From NCBI GenBank assembly GCA_964555295.1, contig CAZKRL010000022.1:1-45012 (forward strand): 45,012 nt of DNA, given 5' to 3'. Under the pieces are notes generated by a model. That model saw only the letters and a list, made by a program, of their open reading frames with translations. It searched no databases and was not told where the DNA came from. The stretch is from CAZKRL01 sp964555295. Lineage in GTDB: Bacteria > Bacteroidota > Bacteroidia > Flavobacteriales_D > Sanyastnellaceae. Position 1 is the first letter of the stretch, and every line of letters begins with the position of its first letter. A program made the translations under genes and the position numbers. Positions 16,801-25,389 of the stretch are shown one piece after another.

Positions 16801-19800
16801 CTTCACAGCCGGCGCTTGGGTTGAAGTTGCATGCACTGGATTCAGTGCAGCCGCCGAAAACGCAGGAGTTGTCATCACAAGCAGCCGAAGCAGAGTAGTT
16901 GCAAGCTTCGGTGTTCATACATCCTGAGTAGGTGCAAGTATTATCGTCACATCCTGCGGTGAAATCAAAGTTGCAAGCAGTTATATCTGTGCAACCTGGG
17001 AAAATGCAATCTCCGTTATCACAAGCTGCGAGTGCATTGAAGTTACAAGCGTTAGAATTAGTGCAGCCGGATAATTCGCAAGAGTTATCGCTGCATGAGG
17101 CATTTTCGTCATAGTTACATGCAAGAGGATCGGTGCATCCTGGGTATAAGCATGTGAGATTTTCTATGTTGGCATCTGGGTTATAATTGCAGGCACTGGG
17201 ATCTGTACAACCTTCGAGTTCAATCTCATCACAAATGGCATTGTTGTTATTGTCGCTGAGACAATTTCCGGCGCAGTCTAAATAAATCTCGCTGGGATAG
17301 GAGCATACACCGGCTTCGGTTGAAGCAGGGATATAGTTGCAGGCCAGTGGATCATTGCATCCAACAACCTCAAGTTGATCACAAACACCGTCGGCATCCA
17401 CATCCGAGTTACATTGTCCAGAACAATTGTATACTTCGTTGGCGTATTCGCAAACGCCGGGTGATCCGCAGAATGCATTGGCATCGAAATTACAGGCAGC
17501 CGGATCGTTACAGGATGTGTAATAGCAAATACCACCATCGCATGTAGATATGGAATCGTAATTGCATGCTAGGATGTCTTTACAGGCAGGGAGAACGCAA
17601 CTCGCGCTATCCGAAATTCCCGCCGTTGGGACATAGTTACAAGCCGTAGGGTCGAGACAACCAGATGTTGAAAGATCGATGACGATGACATTCACTATGC
17701 TATCACAACCATTGCTACCGTTGAAAGTGAATATGAAAACACCTGGTCCAAGGATGGTATCGTTGTATGTAACGAATCCACTTTCATCGATTGTAAGAGA
17801 AATTTCGTTTATTGACGGGAATAAGCAAAGGCCGTTATCACATGTCGCGGCAATATCAAAATTGCAGGCCTCGGGGTTTGTGCAGCCTGAGGATAAATCA
17901 CAAAGGCTTTCATCGCTGCATAATGCCAGCGCATCATAATTACAAGCTTCGGGATTTGTGCAACTTGGGTAGGTACAAGAGTTGTCATCAACCTCTGCTG
18001 ATATATTGAAATTACAAGCAGTAATGTCTGTGCATCCTGGCACAAGATCCGCGGTGGGTAATAGAACGGCATCAATTACGTGAACCACGCCGTTGTTGGC
18101 AATGAGATCAGCGAGAATGACTTGGGCATTGTTAACGAAAACGCCTTGGTCGTTGATGTTTACAATAATATCTTGACCTTGAAGCGTAGTAATCGTCATG
18201 CTGTTTGATAGATCTGTAGAAAGCGCTGTAGTTCCGACAGTATGATAGAATAAAATGTTGTTGAGTGCCCCCGTAGTATCAGCGAGCAATGCATCGATGG
18301 TTCCTGCTGGAAGTGCTTCAAATGCGCTGTTTGTTGGGGCAAATAAAGTGTAATTACCAGGTTCTGATAGCACCACATCGAGACCTGCGGCCTCTAATGC
18401 AATTTGGAGTGTGGTATGGTTCGTGCTTGCATCGACGATGTCGAAGATGGAAACGGTTTCATTTGAGGTAGGAAGTAAAACGGCGTCAATGACATGCACT
18501 ACACCGTTACTTGCATTTATGTCGGCGATGGTAATGAGAGCGTCGTTGACGAAAGTTCCGATTGGATTGACAGTGATTGTTATGTCTTCTCCCACCATTG
18601 TGGTCAAGCTTGCTCCATCACTCAAACCATTGAACGTTATAACACTATCGATGGCATGATAAATCAGAACTGCAGTCAATGCTCCGTTGGGATCGTTCAA
18701 CAGGGCGTCTAGTAGGCCCGGTGGTAGAGCTTCAAAAGCGGCATCTGTTGGCGCAAAGGCAGTGTATGTGCCAGGAGACTGAAGCACATTCTCTAATTGA
18801 GCAGCAAGAATGGCAGATTCAAGTGTACTGTGCTCTGGGCTATTTGCAATGATATCGAAAATGGTGTTTTGAGTGGGTGGTTCAGGGGTCAGCACTGCGT
18901 TAATCACATGCACCACACCGTTATCTGCGATGATATCGGCGATAATTACTTGGGCATTGTTGATGAAGATGCCATCTGCGTTTATGGTGACAAGAACATC
19001 CTGTCCTTGCAAAGTTGTAATGGTCATACCGTCTTCAAGAACGCTTGATAATGCCTCTGCACCCACAGTGTGATAGAGTAAAATTTGGGTTAGAACACCG
19101 CTTGGGTCCAGTAGCAATGCGTCAATTGTTCCTGCTGGAAGTGCATCGAAAGCCTCGTCGGTTGGGGCGAATAGGGTGTATGTGCCTGGCCCTGACAATG
19201 TTGAGCTGAGCCCTGAGTTCAATAGTGCAGATTCTAGTGTGTTGTGTACGTTGCTGGCGGCAACAATATCAAAAATGGAATTGCTGGCAGGTGCAACACA
19301 ATTGCAGTTGTTGTCAAAAGTTTCACCTGAAGTAAGCGGATCACCGTCGTCGCATGACGAACCAGGCGTTCCGTTACAGACTGCCTCATCGGAACATGCA
19401 GCATTTGGATTGTAGTTGCATGCAAACTGGATTGGACAACCTGGATATGTGCATGAGCCATCATCTTCTGTGGCGCTGCCGTTATAATTACAAGCAGTAG
19501 CATCTGTGCAACCGGCTATAGTCATCGCAGACCAGAACATCATGCCGTTCTGCGTTCCGTTTCCGACGTATATCCAAGGTCCCGTTGAGGTTTCAAGAAA
19601 ATCACCTGCGGTCCAACGACCTCCTGCTATAGCAACACTCTCGCGGCCTAGTCCACTTGCGCCGTATTGCATGAAGTCAACCATATTAGCAGCGCTTCCG
19701 AAACTACCATTTGGTAAGTACAAGCCTAAATCACTTTCAGTTGTCAAAAAACCTGCTCCGCCCTGGTTGTCCCAGCTGAAGGTAACGCTCTCATTGGGAG

Positions 19801-20020
19801 ATAAGTTAAAATCACCGGAGACGATTGACACCGGGGCTTGATTGAGAGTTTGGTAATCGAACAAGGCACAAAGGCGATAGGTAGAAATATTCACCGACAT
19901 CATGCCAAAGTTTGTGACTTGAATTTCATGATTTGCGGGATCGACCATTGTCATTCGGATCTGGGACGATGCGAATACGGTCATGGCAAGGGCCAAAAAG
20001 CTTAGAGCAAATTTTTTCAT
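13844..20020 (-). CDS. Giant secreted protein: lamin-tail-like, three FAS1 domains, 38 Cys repeats, T9SS tail
   Basis: A 2058-residue surface or secreted protein, probably adhesive. Order: signal peptide (1-20, ending SSQ); lamin-tail-like beta domain (21-169, with LSPNESVTFSW and LGLYLPNG); two Cys repeats (170-215); three FAS1 domains (about 247-378, 386-516, 523-654, each with YTLFAPT or YTAFAPT and NGVVHVID-type ends). Then 36 more repeats of the form GCTDxxACNYxxxAxCDDGSCxYP up to about residue 1930, interrupted by 11 loops like DADNDGVC and three beta-rich inserts ending GCDS(I/V/L). The last 75 residues are a T9SS sorting domain (WNLWPNPARDYINV, then GVYIMQIKS). Export through the Sec and type IX systems is predicted. 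FAS1 domains mediate cell adhesion in known proteins. The repeat's role is not established; disulphide-bonded Ca-binding stalk is my inference. Confidence 0.93.
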   Translation of the reverse strand: MKKFALSFLALAMTVFASSQIRMTMVDPANHEIQVTNFGMMSVNISTYRLCALFDYQTLNQAPVSIVSGDFNLSPNESVTFSWDNQGGAGFLTTESDLGLYLPNGSFGSAANMVDFMQYGASGLGRESVAIAGGRWTAGDFLETSTGPWIYVGNGTQNGMMFWSAMTIAGCTDATACNYNGSATEDDGSCTYPGCPIQFACNYNPNAACSDEAVCNGTPGSSCDDGDPLTSGETFDNNCNCVAPASNSIFDIVAASNVHNTLESALLNSGLSSTLSGPGTYTLFAPTDEAFDALPAGTIDALLLDPSGVLTQILLYHTVGAEALSSVLEDGMTITTLQGQDVLVTINADGIFINNAQVIIADIIADNGVVHVINAVLTPEPPTQNTIFDIIANSPEHSTLESAILAAQLENVLQSPGTYTAFAPTDAAFEALPPGLLDALLNDPNGALTAVLIYHAIDSVITFNGLSDGASLTTMVGEDITITVNPIGTFVNDALITIADINASNGVVHVIDAVLLPTSNETVSIFDIVDASTNHTTLQIALEAAGLDVVLSEPGNYTLFAPTNSAFEALPAGTIDALLADTTGALNNILFYHTVGTTALSTDLSNSMTITTLQGQDIIVNINDQGVFVNNAQVILADLIANNGVVHVIDAVLLPTADLVPGCTDITACNFNISAEVDDNSCTYPSCTNPEACNYDALALCSDESLCDLSSGCTNPEACNFDIAATCDNGLCLFPSINEISLTIDESGFVTYNDTILGPGVFIFTFNGSNGCDSIVNVIVIDLSTSGCLDPTACNYVPTAGISDSASCVLPACKDILACNYDSISTCDGGICYYTSCNDPAACNFDANAFCGSPGVCEYANEVYNCSGQCNSDVDADGVCDQLEVVGCNDPLACNYIPASTEAGVCSYPSEIYLDCAGNCLSDNNNNAICDEIELEGCTDPSACNYNPDANIENLTCLYPGCTDPLACNYDENASCSDNSCELSGCTNSNACNFNALAACDNGDCIFPGCTDITACNFDFTAGCDDNTCTYSGCMNTEACNYSASAACDDNSCVFGGCTESSACNFNPSAGCEDGSCEFPGCNDETACNFDPNVVCGDNSCIYLSEQSILDCAGNCINDVNIDGVCDEYEGTFCSDSTACNFSLTGLDTLCFYPGCTDPLSCNYNASASCDNGSCSYPGCTEIAACNYDASAACEDGTCEFPACTAPEACNFDFYATCDDGSCQFPGCTDPSACNYDPTAACDGGICLSSGCTDITACNFDETASCDDGSCSYPGCSEPSACNFNQAAGCDDGSCSFNSSDVITIEASQDEINNGIIFAGETLTSQGEYEFNLVSAAGCDSVITLIIINTDLAGCLVEGACNYEEFAGINIDSLCVYPGCNIIGSCNYDSTAGCNDGSCIASSCTDPSACNFEANFVCSDNSICLFGLSGCTNPEACNYDTLAVCDDNSCILASVIFDCEGNCNFDTDNDGVCDQLEIVGCQDIAACNYDINSTDEGICIYPSNFADCNGNCINDINNNNICDETEQAGCTDMSACNYNASATIEDGNCLYPAADYLDCNGACLLDADNDGICNLFDSVGCTNSAACNYNSFAITDDASCIFPGCTDTAACNFDASVGCDNGTCIYSGFIYNCEGLCFNDNDGDGVCNEFEIVGCIDTLSCNFNASATDEGICEYPAPFRDCAGNCLADNDNDGVCNEEEVIGCYDAEACNYEPLASDSGACEYATLYLDCSGNCLQDADADGICDQLEIAGCIDSVACNFNASVDSSDNSCVYPGCMILEACNYDALAGCNVDSLCSFPEMYYDCAGACISDADQDGTCDAYDTTGCISMGACNYNPFALFSDSTCVYPGCMILGACNYDPTAPCNVDSLCIIPEQGYDCTGSCIADADNDGVCDAFETTGCTDPTACNYNEFVTDDDGSCSFNSEVTVDVTIDQSEYPNGYVWQGEVFTSSGSYLYIIPNDAGCDSLITLNLTITVGINEIISSQWNLWPNPARDYINVTGNNTIDYLTILDVTGKVILTQKYSGSIDITDFSSGVYIMQIKSSNGIEIKRFEVSR
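14245..18037 (-). repeat. Coding array of about 36 cysteine repeats
   Basis: DNA coding for the tandem ACNY/ACNF repeats inside the giant gene. Units of roughly 60 to 75 bases code for about 20-24 residues with the core G-C-T-D-x-x-A-C-N-Y/F and a second pair of cysteines. Together with two N-terminal copies I count 38. The units are diverged at DNA level, so this is an old protein repeat and not a recent DNA expansion. Confidence 0.9.
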
Positions 20021-20082
20021 TGGAAAATCATTTGTTAGGTTAAGTACAGTTTCGAGGCAATAAAGACTTGAAACGGCGGTCG

Positions 20083-20115
20083 CGAAAATAGACCAGACGA
20101 TTTAACCTTTCAAAA
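20083..20115 (-). promoter_or_regulatory. Candidate promoter of the giant gene
   Basis: On the minus strand TTTTG (20115-20111) is followed after 20 bases by TATTTTCG (20090-20083), one mismatch from TAnnTTTG. It leaves a 62-base leader before the ATG and lies just beyond the stop of the upstream sensor gene. The giant gene may therefore have its own promoter. Confidence 0.4.
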
Positions 20116-20129
20116 GAAATTTTCGGCAG

Positions 20130-23100
20130 TTACATCCGAATACCAATCACACATACATCGTCAACCTGCTCAAGGTCTCCCATCCAGTTTTCGAAGTGCA
20201 TTCGTATGATCACTTGTTGCTCTTTGATGGGAAGTTGATGAATGGAGAAGAGTAGTTCTTCGAACGGACGATATTTGAATTTCTTACCATTGGGTCCGCC
20301 GAACTGGTCGACATATCCATCGGAAAACATATAAACAACATCACCTTTTTTGAGTTGGAGTTCATGACGGGTGAATGGAATATCTTGTTTATCGTGTTTT
20401 CCGATGGGCATTTTATCGGGTGCAATGGTTCTTTTTTCACCAGATCCCATTATCCAAAGTTGCATATTGGCCAGGGCGGCTACGATTTTTTTCTCGGCCA
20501 TATCAAGAGTCACGAGCACAGCGTCCATGCCGTCGCGACCGCCTTCTTCAGAGCCATCTTGAGCGAGTGTTTTGATTACTTTTTTTCGAGCTGAATCGAG
20601 AATGAGATTGGGTTCAGTGAGTCCTTCGCCGTCTACTGCGCGCTCGAGCGCAGCGATATTGAGCATGCTCATAATTGCGCCCGGAACGCCATGACCGGTA
20701 GAGTCGGCACAAGCGAGGGCAAACTTACCATCGGTAAGGTTGCAAGCCCAGAAGAAGTCGCCACTCACCCGTTCTTTAGGATTGAAGTAAACAAAATACT
20801 CAGGAAGATTGGCATCGAGCAATTGACGGCTCGCCATAAGAGACCGTTGAATTCTTTCGGCGTAGTTGATGCTATCGGTTATTTCGCGGTGTTTTTTGGC
20901 AATCTCGGAGGTTCTTTCACGAACTGTATCTTCAAGTTCTCTTTGTCTTTTTCTCAATTCACCTGTACGCCACCTGAATATAGCGAAAATTGTGGTGATT
21001 GTAAATAGTAAATAGGCAATTTTCGACCAGATATTCCAGAACCATGGCGGCCGAATACTGAAGGTATACTTCAGGGGTTCGCTCCAGGTGCCACTGCTAT
21101 TCATTGCTTTTACCAGGAAAGTATAATCACCGGGCGGTAGGTTTCCATAGGGCGCAGACGTTCGCGACGACAAACCACTCCAGCTTTCATCCCATCCTTC
21201 TAGCATGTATTGGTACTTTACTTGTTCTGGTTGGTAGGTGGTTGCGCCAACAAAATTGAAAGTAAGGAAGTTATTGTTGTATTTGAAGGAAGCGTTCATT
21301 GGCAACTCGTGCCACAGTGAGACGGAATCGAATTCGCAGCCTTTAAGCACGAGTCCGTTAGAAAGGCTGATGGAGGTGTCTTTATTGGCAAGAACCTCGC
21401 CCCATGAAATTTTATCATTGAAGAGGTCGAGGGATGTAAGGGAGATTGATGGTGCTAAAAGATGGGTTTCTTGTTCGGGGTAATGTTTTGTGAGGAAATT
21501 ATTTCCCCCCATCCAAAGTTGGTTTTTGGAGTCTACAAACATGGAACCTCTTCCGATTCCGATAGATATCATTCCATCATAATAGCCATATTTTTTAAAA
21601 AGATCCTTGTTCGGTGCTTTCGTAAAATTCATGTTTTCCGAAGGGAGTTTGTTTAAGCCATCTCTTGTGCCAATCCATAAATTACCTGCGCTGTCGAGTT
21701 GCAGTGCTTGTACGTTTGAATTACTAAGACCATTACTCTCATCAAATAAGAGAATGCTATCACCCTCGAGAAGCATTAATCCGGTTTCGGAGCCAATCCA
21801 TTTTCTGTTTTTCTTATCAATGGCCATACACTGCAGACCTTTATTCGGAAGACCATTGGTAGTGTTGTAGTGATGGAAACTTATTCCGTCATATTTTACC
21901 AAGCCATATCTATTGATTAAATACCACATATTACCCTCAAGGTCTTGGAGTATACTATAAACCCTGCAAACAGTTTTGAATTGACCTGCGTTGATCATTT
22001 TTGGATCGCTACTTTTATCTGGGAAACCTAAATCAGTTGCGTCATAGTTATAAATGTTGTGGAGATTGTACATGCTTACTCCATCTTTTGTGCCAATCCA
22101 AACCTGCCCTTGATTATCTTCAAATACACTGAAAATTGACTTTTTGAATTTGTCTTGATTGCCGATGTTCTCATTGATTACACGGAATTCTCCATGAGAG
22201 TATATCAGCAATCCTTCTGAGGAAGCGAGCCAAATAGTGTTGTTTCTCCCTTCATCAATTGCTTTTATGTCTTTTATTGCAAAATTTTCATTAGGGTTGT
22301 AAAACGAACAGTACGTACCATTCAATTTGCCCAGTCCTCCCGATGAACCTATCCAGTATTCATGATTGGTGTCTTCAATTATTTTATAAACAACCTCTCC
22401 TTGCACTCCATTGCGATTTGTGTAGTTGTTGAACAATTTACCATTGAATTCAGCGAACCCTCCACCTCCTGTTCCAATCCAGTTCTGATTATAATTGTCT
22501 TGCCTTATTACTCTGATATCAGCAGATGGCAATCCAGCCGTCACCGTTAGGTGTTTGCATTCCGAACCGTCAATTAATGATATTCCTTTTTCATGGCCCA
22601 CCCAGAGCAAACCCTCGTGGTCAACATTCAAACAAAAGACAGTATTTGAGAGCAAGTTCTCGTTTGTTGTTAATGCATTGAAAGTATTCCCGTCGAATGA
22701 AATAAGCCCATCACCATCCGTGCCAAACCACATGACGCCCCTCTTATCTTCTGCTATGCATCTAATATCGTTTTTGGGAGCGAATTCAACAACCGGTATA
22801 TGCTCGAAACAAGAACCGTTGTATTTCACAACCCCTCCTAATCCTGCAATCCATATGTTTCCATCTGAATCCTCGATAATATCTTCGACTCTTACGATAG
22901 GAGATCCGTTAGCGACCTTGTATTTGTGAAACTTTTTTCCATCGAATCTCCATAATCCAAAATGGTTACCAGCGGTGCCAATCCATATGTTGCCATTTCT
23001 GTCTTCAGTTAAAGCTAATACTGTGGCATCCTCAAAGCCCTCTTGTTGGCCGTAATGACATACAGTGCCATGTTCTATTACATCAATACCATTTTTGTAT

Positions 23101-23726
23101 AATCCCAACCAAATCCTTTTTTTGGAATCAATGAGTGATGAATAAATTGCATTGCTTGTAAGGCCTTGATCCACCGTGAAATGACTGAGATTTAGGCCGT
23201 CGAATTTTGTCAATCCACCTTCCGTGGCTACCCAGAGACAACCTGAATCATCGGGTCGAATATCGATGATTACATTGTGTAACATCCCTTCCAATTTGGA
23301 GTATGAAAGTATCGACATCGGATTGTCACGTGGACTGAAGGGATGCTGGACAATATTTGTTTGTGGTAATTTCAATTTTCTGACAAGCGGTTTTAACTCC
23401 ACGGATTCTGCAATGGGAACGGATTCAACTCCTGGGCATTTTATTGCAATATGCTCTTGTTTCAGAGGATAAGTTTTTGCAGGTTTGAGATAGTGATTTT
23501 CATAGATAGGTGAACCGGAATCGCCCAAAATGAGCTTGAACGATTTTATATCTTCAAACTCCAACGGTATCGGTTCTGGTTTTGGGAGAGTGTCACAGTT
23601 GATCACGGTTGGCTTACACGCAAAAATTTTTACGGCATTTGAGCTTATGTTTTGTGTCGCCTGCTCCGCATTGCATGCAGTAAAAACCAAAGCAATCATC
23701 CAGAAGTAAAAAATCTCCTTTTTCAC
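20130..23726 (-). CDS. Propeller/Y_Y_Y sensor with SpoIIE-type PP2C phosphatase output
   Basis: A 1198-residue envelope-spanning sensor. The start is GTG (23726). An N-terminal lipoprotein-like signal ends at Cys18 (ALVFTAC). Residues 140-780 are Reg_prop beta-propeller repeats, recognisable by repeated units such as GNIWIGT, GLLWVGHEKGI and NLWIGTRDGL. A Y_Y_Y domain (about 835-895, with LPPGDYTFLVKAMNSSG) follows, then one transmembrane helix (about 906-925) and a coiled coil (930-975). The C-terminal SpoIIE/PP2C domain (990-1198) has SGDFFWA, ADSTGHGVPGAIMS and MFSDGYVDQFGG, with the metal-binding aspartates kept. It lacks histidine kinase and receiver domains. The domain order suggests extracytoplasmic signals controlling Ser/Thr dephosphorylation. 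It is 19 bases after the amidohydrolase gene and upstream of the giant gene. Confidence 0.9.
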   Translation of the reverse strand: MKKEIFYFWMIALVFTACNAEQATQNISSNAVKIFACKPTVINCDTLPKPEPIPLEFEDIKSFKLILGDSGSPIYENHYLKPAKTYPLKQEHIAIKCPGVESVPIAESVELKPLVRKLKLPQTNIVQHPFSPRDNPMSILSYSKLEGMLHNVIIDIRPDDSGCLWVATEGGLTKFDGLNLSHFTVDQGLTSNAIYSSLIDSKKRIWLGLYKNGIDVIEHGTVCHYGQQEGFEDATVLALTEDRNGNIWIGTAGNHFGLWRFDGKKFHKYKVANGSPIVRVEDIIEDSDGNIWIAGLGGVVKYNGSCFEHIPVVEFAPKNDIRCIAEDKRGVMWFGTDGDGLISFDGNTFNALTTNENLLSNTVFCLNVDHEGLLWVGHEKGISLIDGSECKHLTVTAGLPSADIRVIRQDNYNQNWIGTGGGGFAEFNGKLFNNYTNRNGVQGEVVYKIIEDTNHEYWIGSSGGLGKLNGTYCSFYNPNENFAIKDIKAIDEGRNNTIWLASSEGLLIYSHGEFRVINENIGNQDKFKKSIFSVFEDNQGQVWIGTKDGVSMYNLHNIYNYDATDLGFPDKSSDPKMINAGQFKTVCRVYSILQDLEGNMWYLINRYGLVKYDGISFHHYNTTNGLPNKGLQCMAIDKKNRKWIGSETGLMLLEGDSILLFDESNGLSNSNVQALQLDSAGNLWIGTRDGLNKLPSENMNFTKAPNKDLFKKYGYYDGMISIGIGRGSMFVDSKNQLWMGGNNFLTKHYPEQETHLLAPSISLTSLDLFNDKISWGEVLANKDTSISLSNGLVLKGCEFDSVSLWHELPMNASFKYNNNFLTFNFVGATTYQPEQVKYQYMLEGWDESWSGLSSRTSAPYGNLPPGDYTFLVKAMNSSGTWSEPLKYTFSIRPPWFWNIWSKIAYLLFTITTIFAIFRWRTGELRKRQRELEDTVRERTSEIAKKHREITDSINYAERIQRSLMASRQLLDANLPEYFVYFNPKERVSGDFFWACNLTDGKFALACADSTGHGVPGAIMSMLNIAALERAVDGEGLTEPNLILDSARKKVIKTLAQDGSEEGGRDGMDAVLVTLDMAEKKIVAALANMQLWIMGSGEKRTIAPDKMPIGKHDKQDIPFTRHELQLKKGDVVYMFSDGYVDQFGGPNGKKFKYRPFEELLFSIHQLPIKEQQVIIRMHFENWMGDLEQVDDVCVIGIRM

Positions 23727-23745
23727 AGTCCGAATTTAGTAAGAA

Positions 23746-25389
23746 TCAGTAATTCTGAAGGACGACTTTTTGGCCTGCAATGAAAGTTCTTATTTCGGTT
23801 TTATTTAGGTCGATTTGAGCCTGTGTCTTCATAATATCCAGGTTGAGGATTATGAAGTCTGCTTGTTTGCCAACTTCAATGGAGCCCCGATCACTCTCCT
23901 GAAAATTGGCTATCGCTGCCCAAATGGTCATGCCGCGTAGCGCATCTTCTTTGCTCAAGGCATCCTCTGTCTGAAATCCCTCGGTAGCAATATCCTGCGG
24001 TCGTTTACGAAAAACGGCTGAGTAGAAAGTGCTCAATGGTGAAATTCCCTCTACCGGAAAATCAGTTCCCAATGCCACCATGCCCAGCTGCTCTTTCAGT
24101 TTGCGATAGGCATAAGCACGGTACATTCGGTTGCGTCCCAATCGCGCTGGTGCCCATGGCATATCACTGGTCGCGTGCGTTGGCTGAATACTGGGTATAA
24201 TATGATATTGAGCGAACTTGTGGAGATCTCCCTCATGCACCACTTGAGCATGCTCAATGCGCCAACGGTGATCGGCCATATCACCAACCACTTCACCATA
24301 TATATTCAGTATCACACGATTGGCACTATCACCAATAGCGTGAGTGCACATCTGAAATCCTTTTTCTTTCAATAGGTATGCATTTCTCCTGAAGTATTCG
24401 GGGTCGCTCAACATCAACCCGTATTTTTTTTCCGGTAATAGATCATTGTATGGATCAAGTAAGCACGCCCCGCGTGAGCCCAAAGCACCGTCTGCGTAAA
24501 ATTTGAACGCTCTAACCGTGAGATTATGGCTCGATGTGTCAATGCCATTCGCGAGGTAGTGAGCAAGGTTGGTGCTGTCATCGGCGAGCATGGCATAGAT
24601 GCGCATTTTGAGTTTGCCGGATGCCTGAAGTTCTTTGATTAGGTCAATGTCTTTTTTCTTCAGCCCGGCATCCGATACAGTGGTGAGACCAACCCTGAAG
24701 CAGTTTTCTTGCGCGGCAAGCAACGCCCGCTCATCTTCTGCCTTGCTTTTTTCGGGCATAATATCCCAGATTTTATTCATGGCATTGTCCAGTAGTAAGC
24801 CATATCGCAAATCGATTTCACCTCCTATGATTTTCTCCGAATCATTTATATCGGCCAAGGTTAGTGCTTTTGTATTCACCAGCAACGCGTGTCCGTCGAT
24901 GCGTTGCAGAACTACAGGTGTATTCGGAAATAGGGAGTCCAGTCGATTTATAGCAGGGTAGGAGGGATCAGCCCAGTCGTTCTGGTCCCAGCCACGGGCC
25001 ACAAGCCATCCGGATTCCGGGATTTCTGCATTCTGTAGTCGTTGCAAAATTTGATTGAAACTCTCTGTGCTATCCAGCGATACTTCCTGTAAGGTTCTTC
25101 CATAGGCAAGAAAATGACAGTGCGCATCTATGAAACCGGGATATACAAATTTGCCTGCACAGTCAATGTACTCATCTGCCGCGTATTCGTTCATGACTTC
25201 ACGTTCGGGCCCTATCGCAACAATAATACCATTGTCAATTGCCATGGCCTGGGCAATGGTAAATTCATTGTCGACAGTGTAAATCACTGCGTTGTGAATG
25301 ACCAGGTCGGCGTGCTTGTTCTTAAAACTGCACGACCACAGTAGCGCAATCAAAATGCAGTAGAAGGAATGGATGATGGCCGAGCTCAT
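23746..25389 (-). CDS. Amidohydrolase family lipoprotein, YtcJ/NfdA-like
   Basis: A metal-dependent amidohydrolase of 547 residues. The N-terminal sequence MSSAIIHSFYCILIALLWSC has a lipobox at Cys20, so it is likely anchored in the envelope. The metal motif PGFIDAHCHF lies near residue 100. Later segments RFKFYADGALGSRGA, HAIGDSANRVIL, RIEHAQVVH and GTDFPV match the YtcJ/NfdA (Amidohydro_3) group. The C-terminal part EVGKQADFIILNLD is the usual closing segment. The substrate is unknown; relatives act on amides and formamides. The ATG overlaps the stop of the SDR gene (ATGA), so it belongs to the overlapping operon. Confidence 0.88.
   Translation of the reverse strand: MSSAIIHSFYCILIALLWSCSFKNKHADLVIHNAVIYTVDNEFTIAQAMAIDNGIIVAIGPEREVMNEYAADEYIDCAGKFVYPGFIDAHCHFLAYGRTLQEVSLDSTESFNQILQRLQNAEIPESGWLVARGWDQNDWADPSYPAINRLDSLFPNTPVVLQRIDGHALLVNTKALTLADINDSEKIIGGEIDLRYGLLLDNAMNKIWDIMPEKSKAEDERALLAAQENCFRVGLTTVSDAGLKKKDIDLIKELQASGKLKMRIYAMLADDSTNLAHYLANGIDTSSHNLTVRAFKFYADGALGSRGACLLDPYNDLLPEKKYGLMLSDPEYFRRNAYLLKEKGFQMCTHAIGDSANRVILNIYGEVVGDMADHRWRIEHAQVVHEGDLHKFAQYHIIPSIQPTHATSDMPWAPARLGRNRMYRAYAYRKLKEQLGMVALGTDFPVEGISPLSTFYSAVFRKRPQDIATEGFQTEDALSKEDALRGMTIWAAIANFQESDRGSIEVGKQADFIILNLDIMKTQAQIDLNKTEIRTFIAGQKVVLQNY

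Noticed and set aside
14245..18037. CRISPR-like periodic DNA in the giant gene
   Set aside because: The periodicity is that of protein repeats: units vary in length and third codon positions differ freely.
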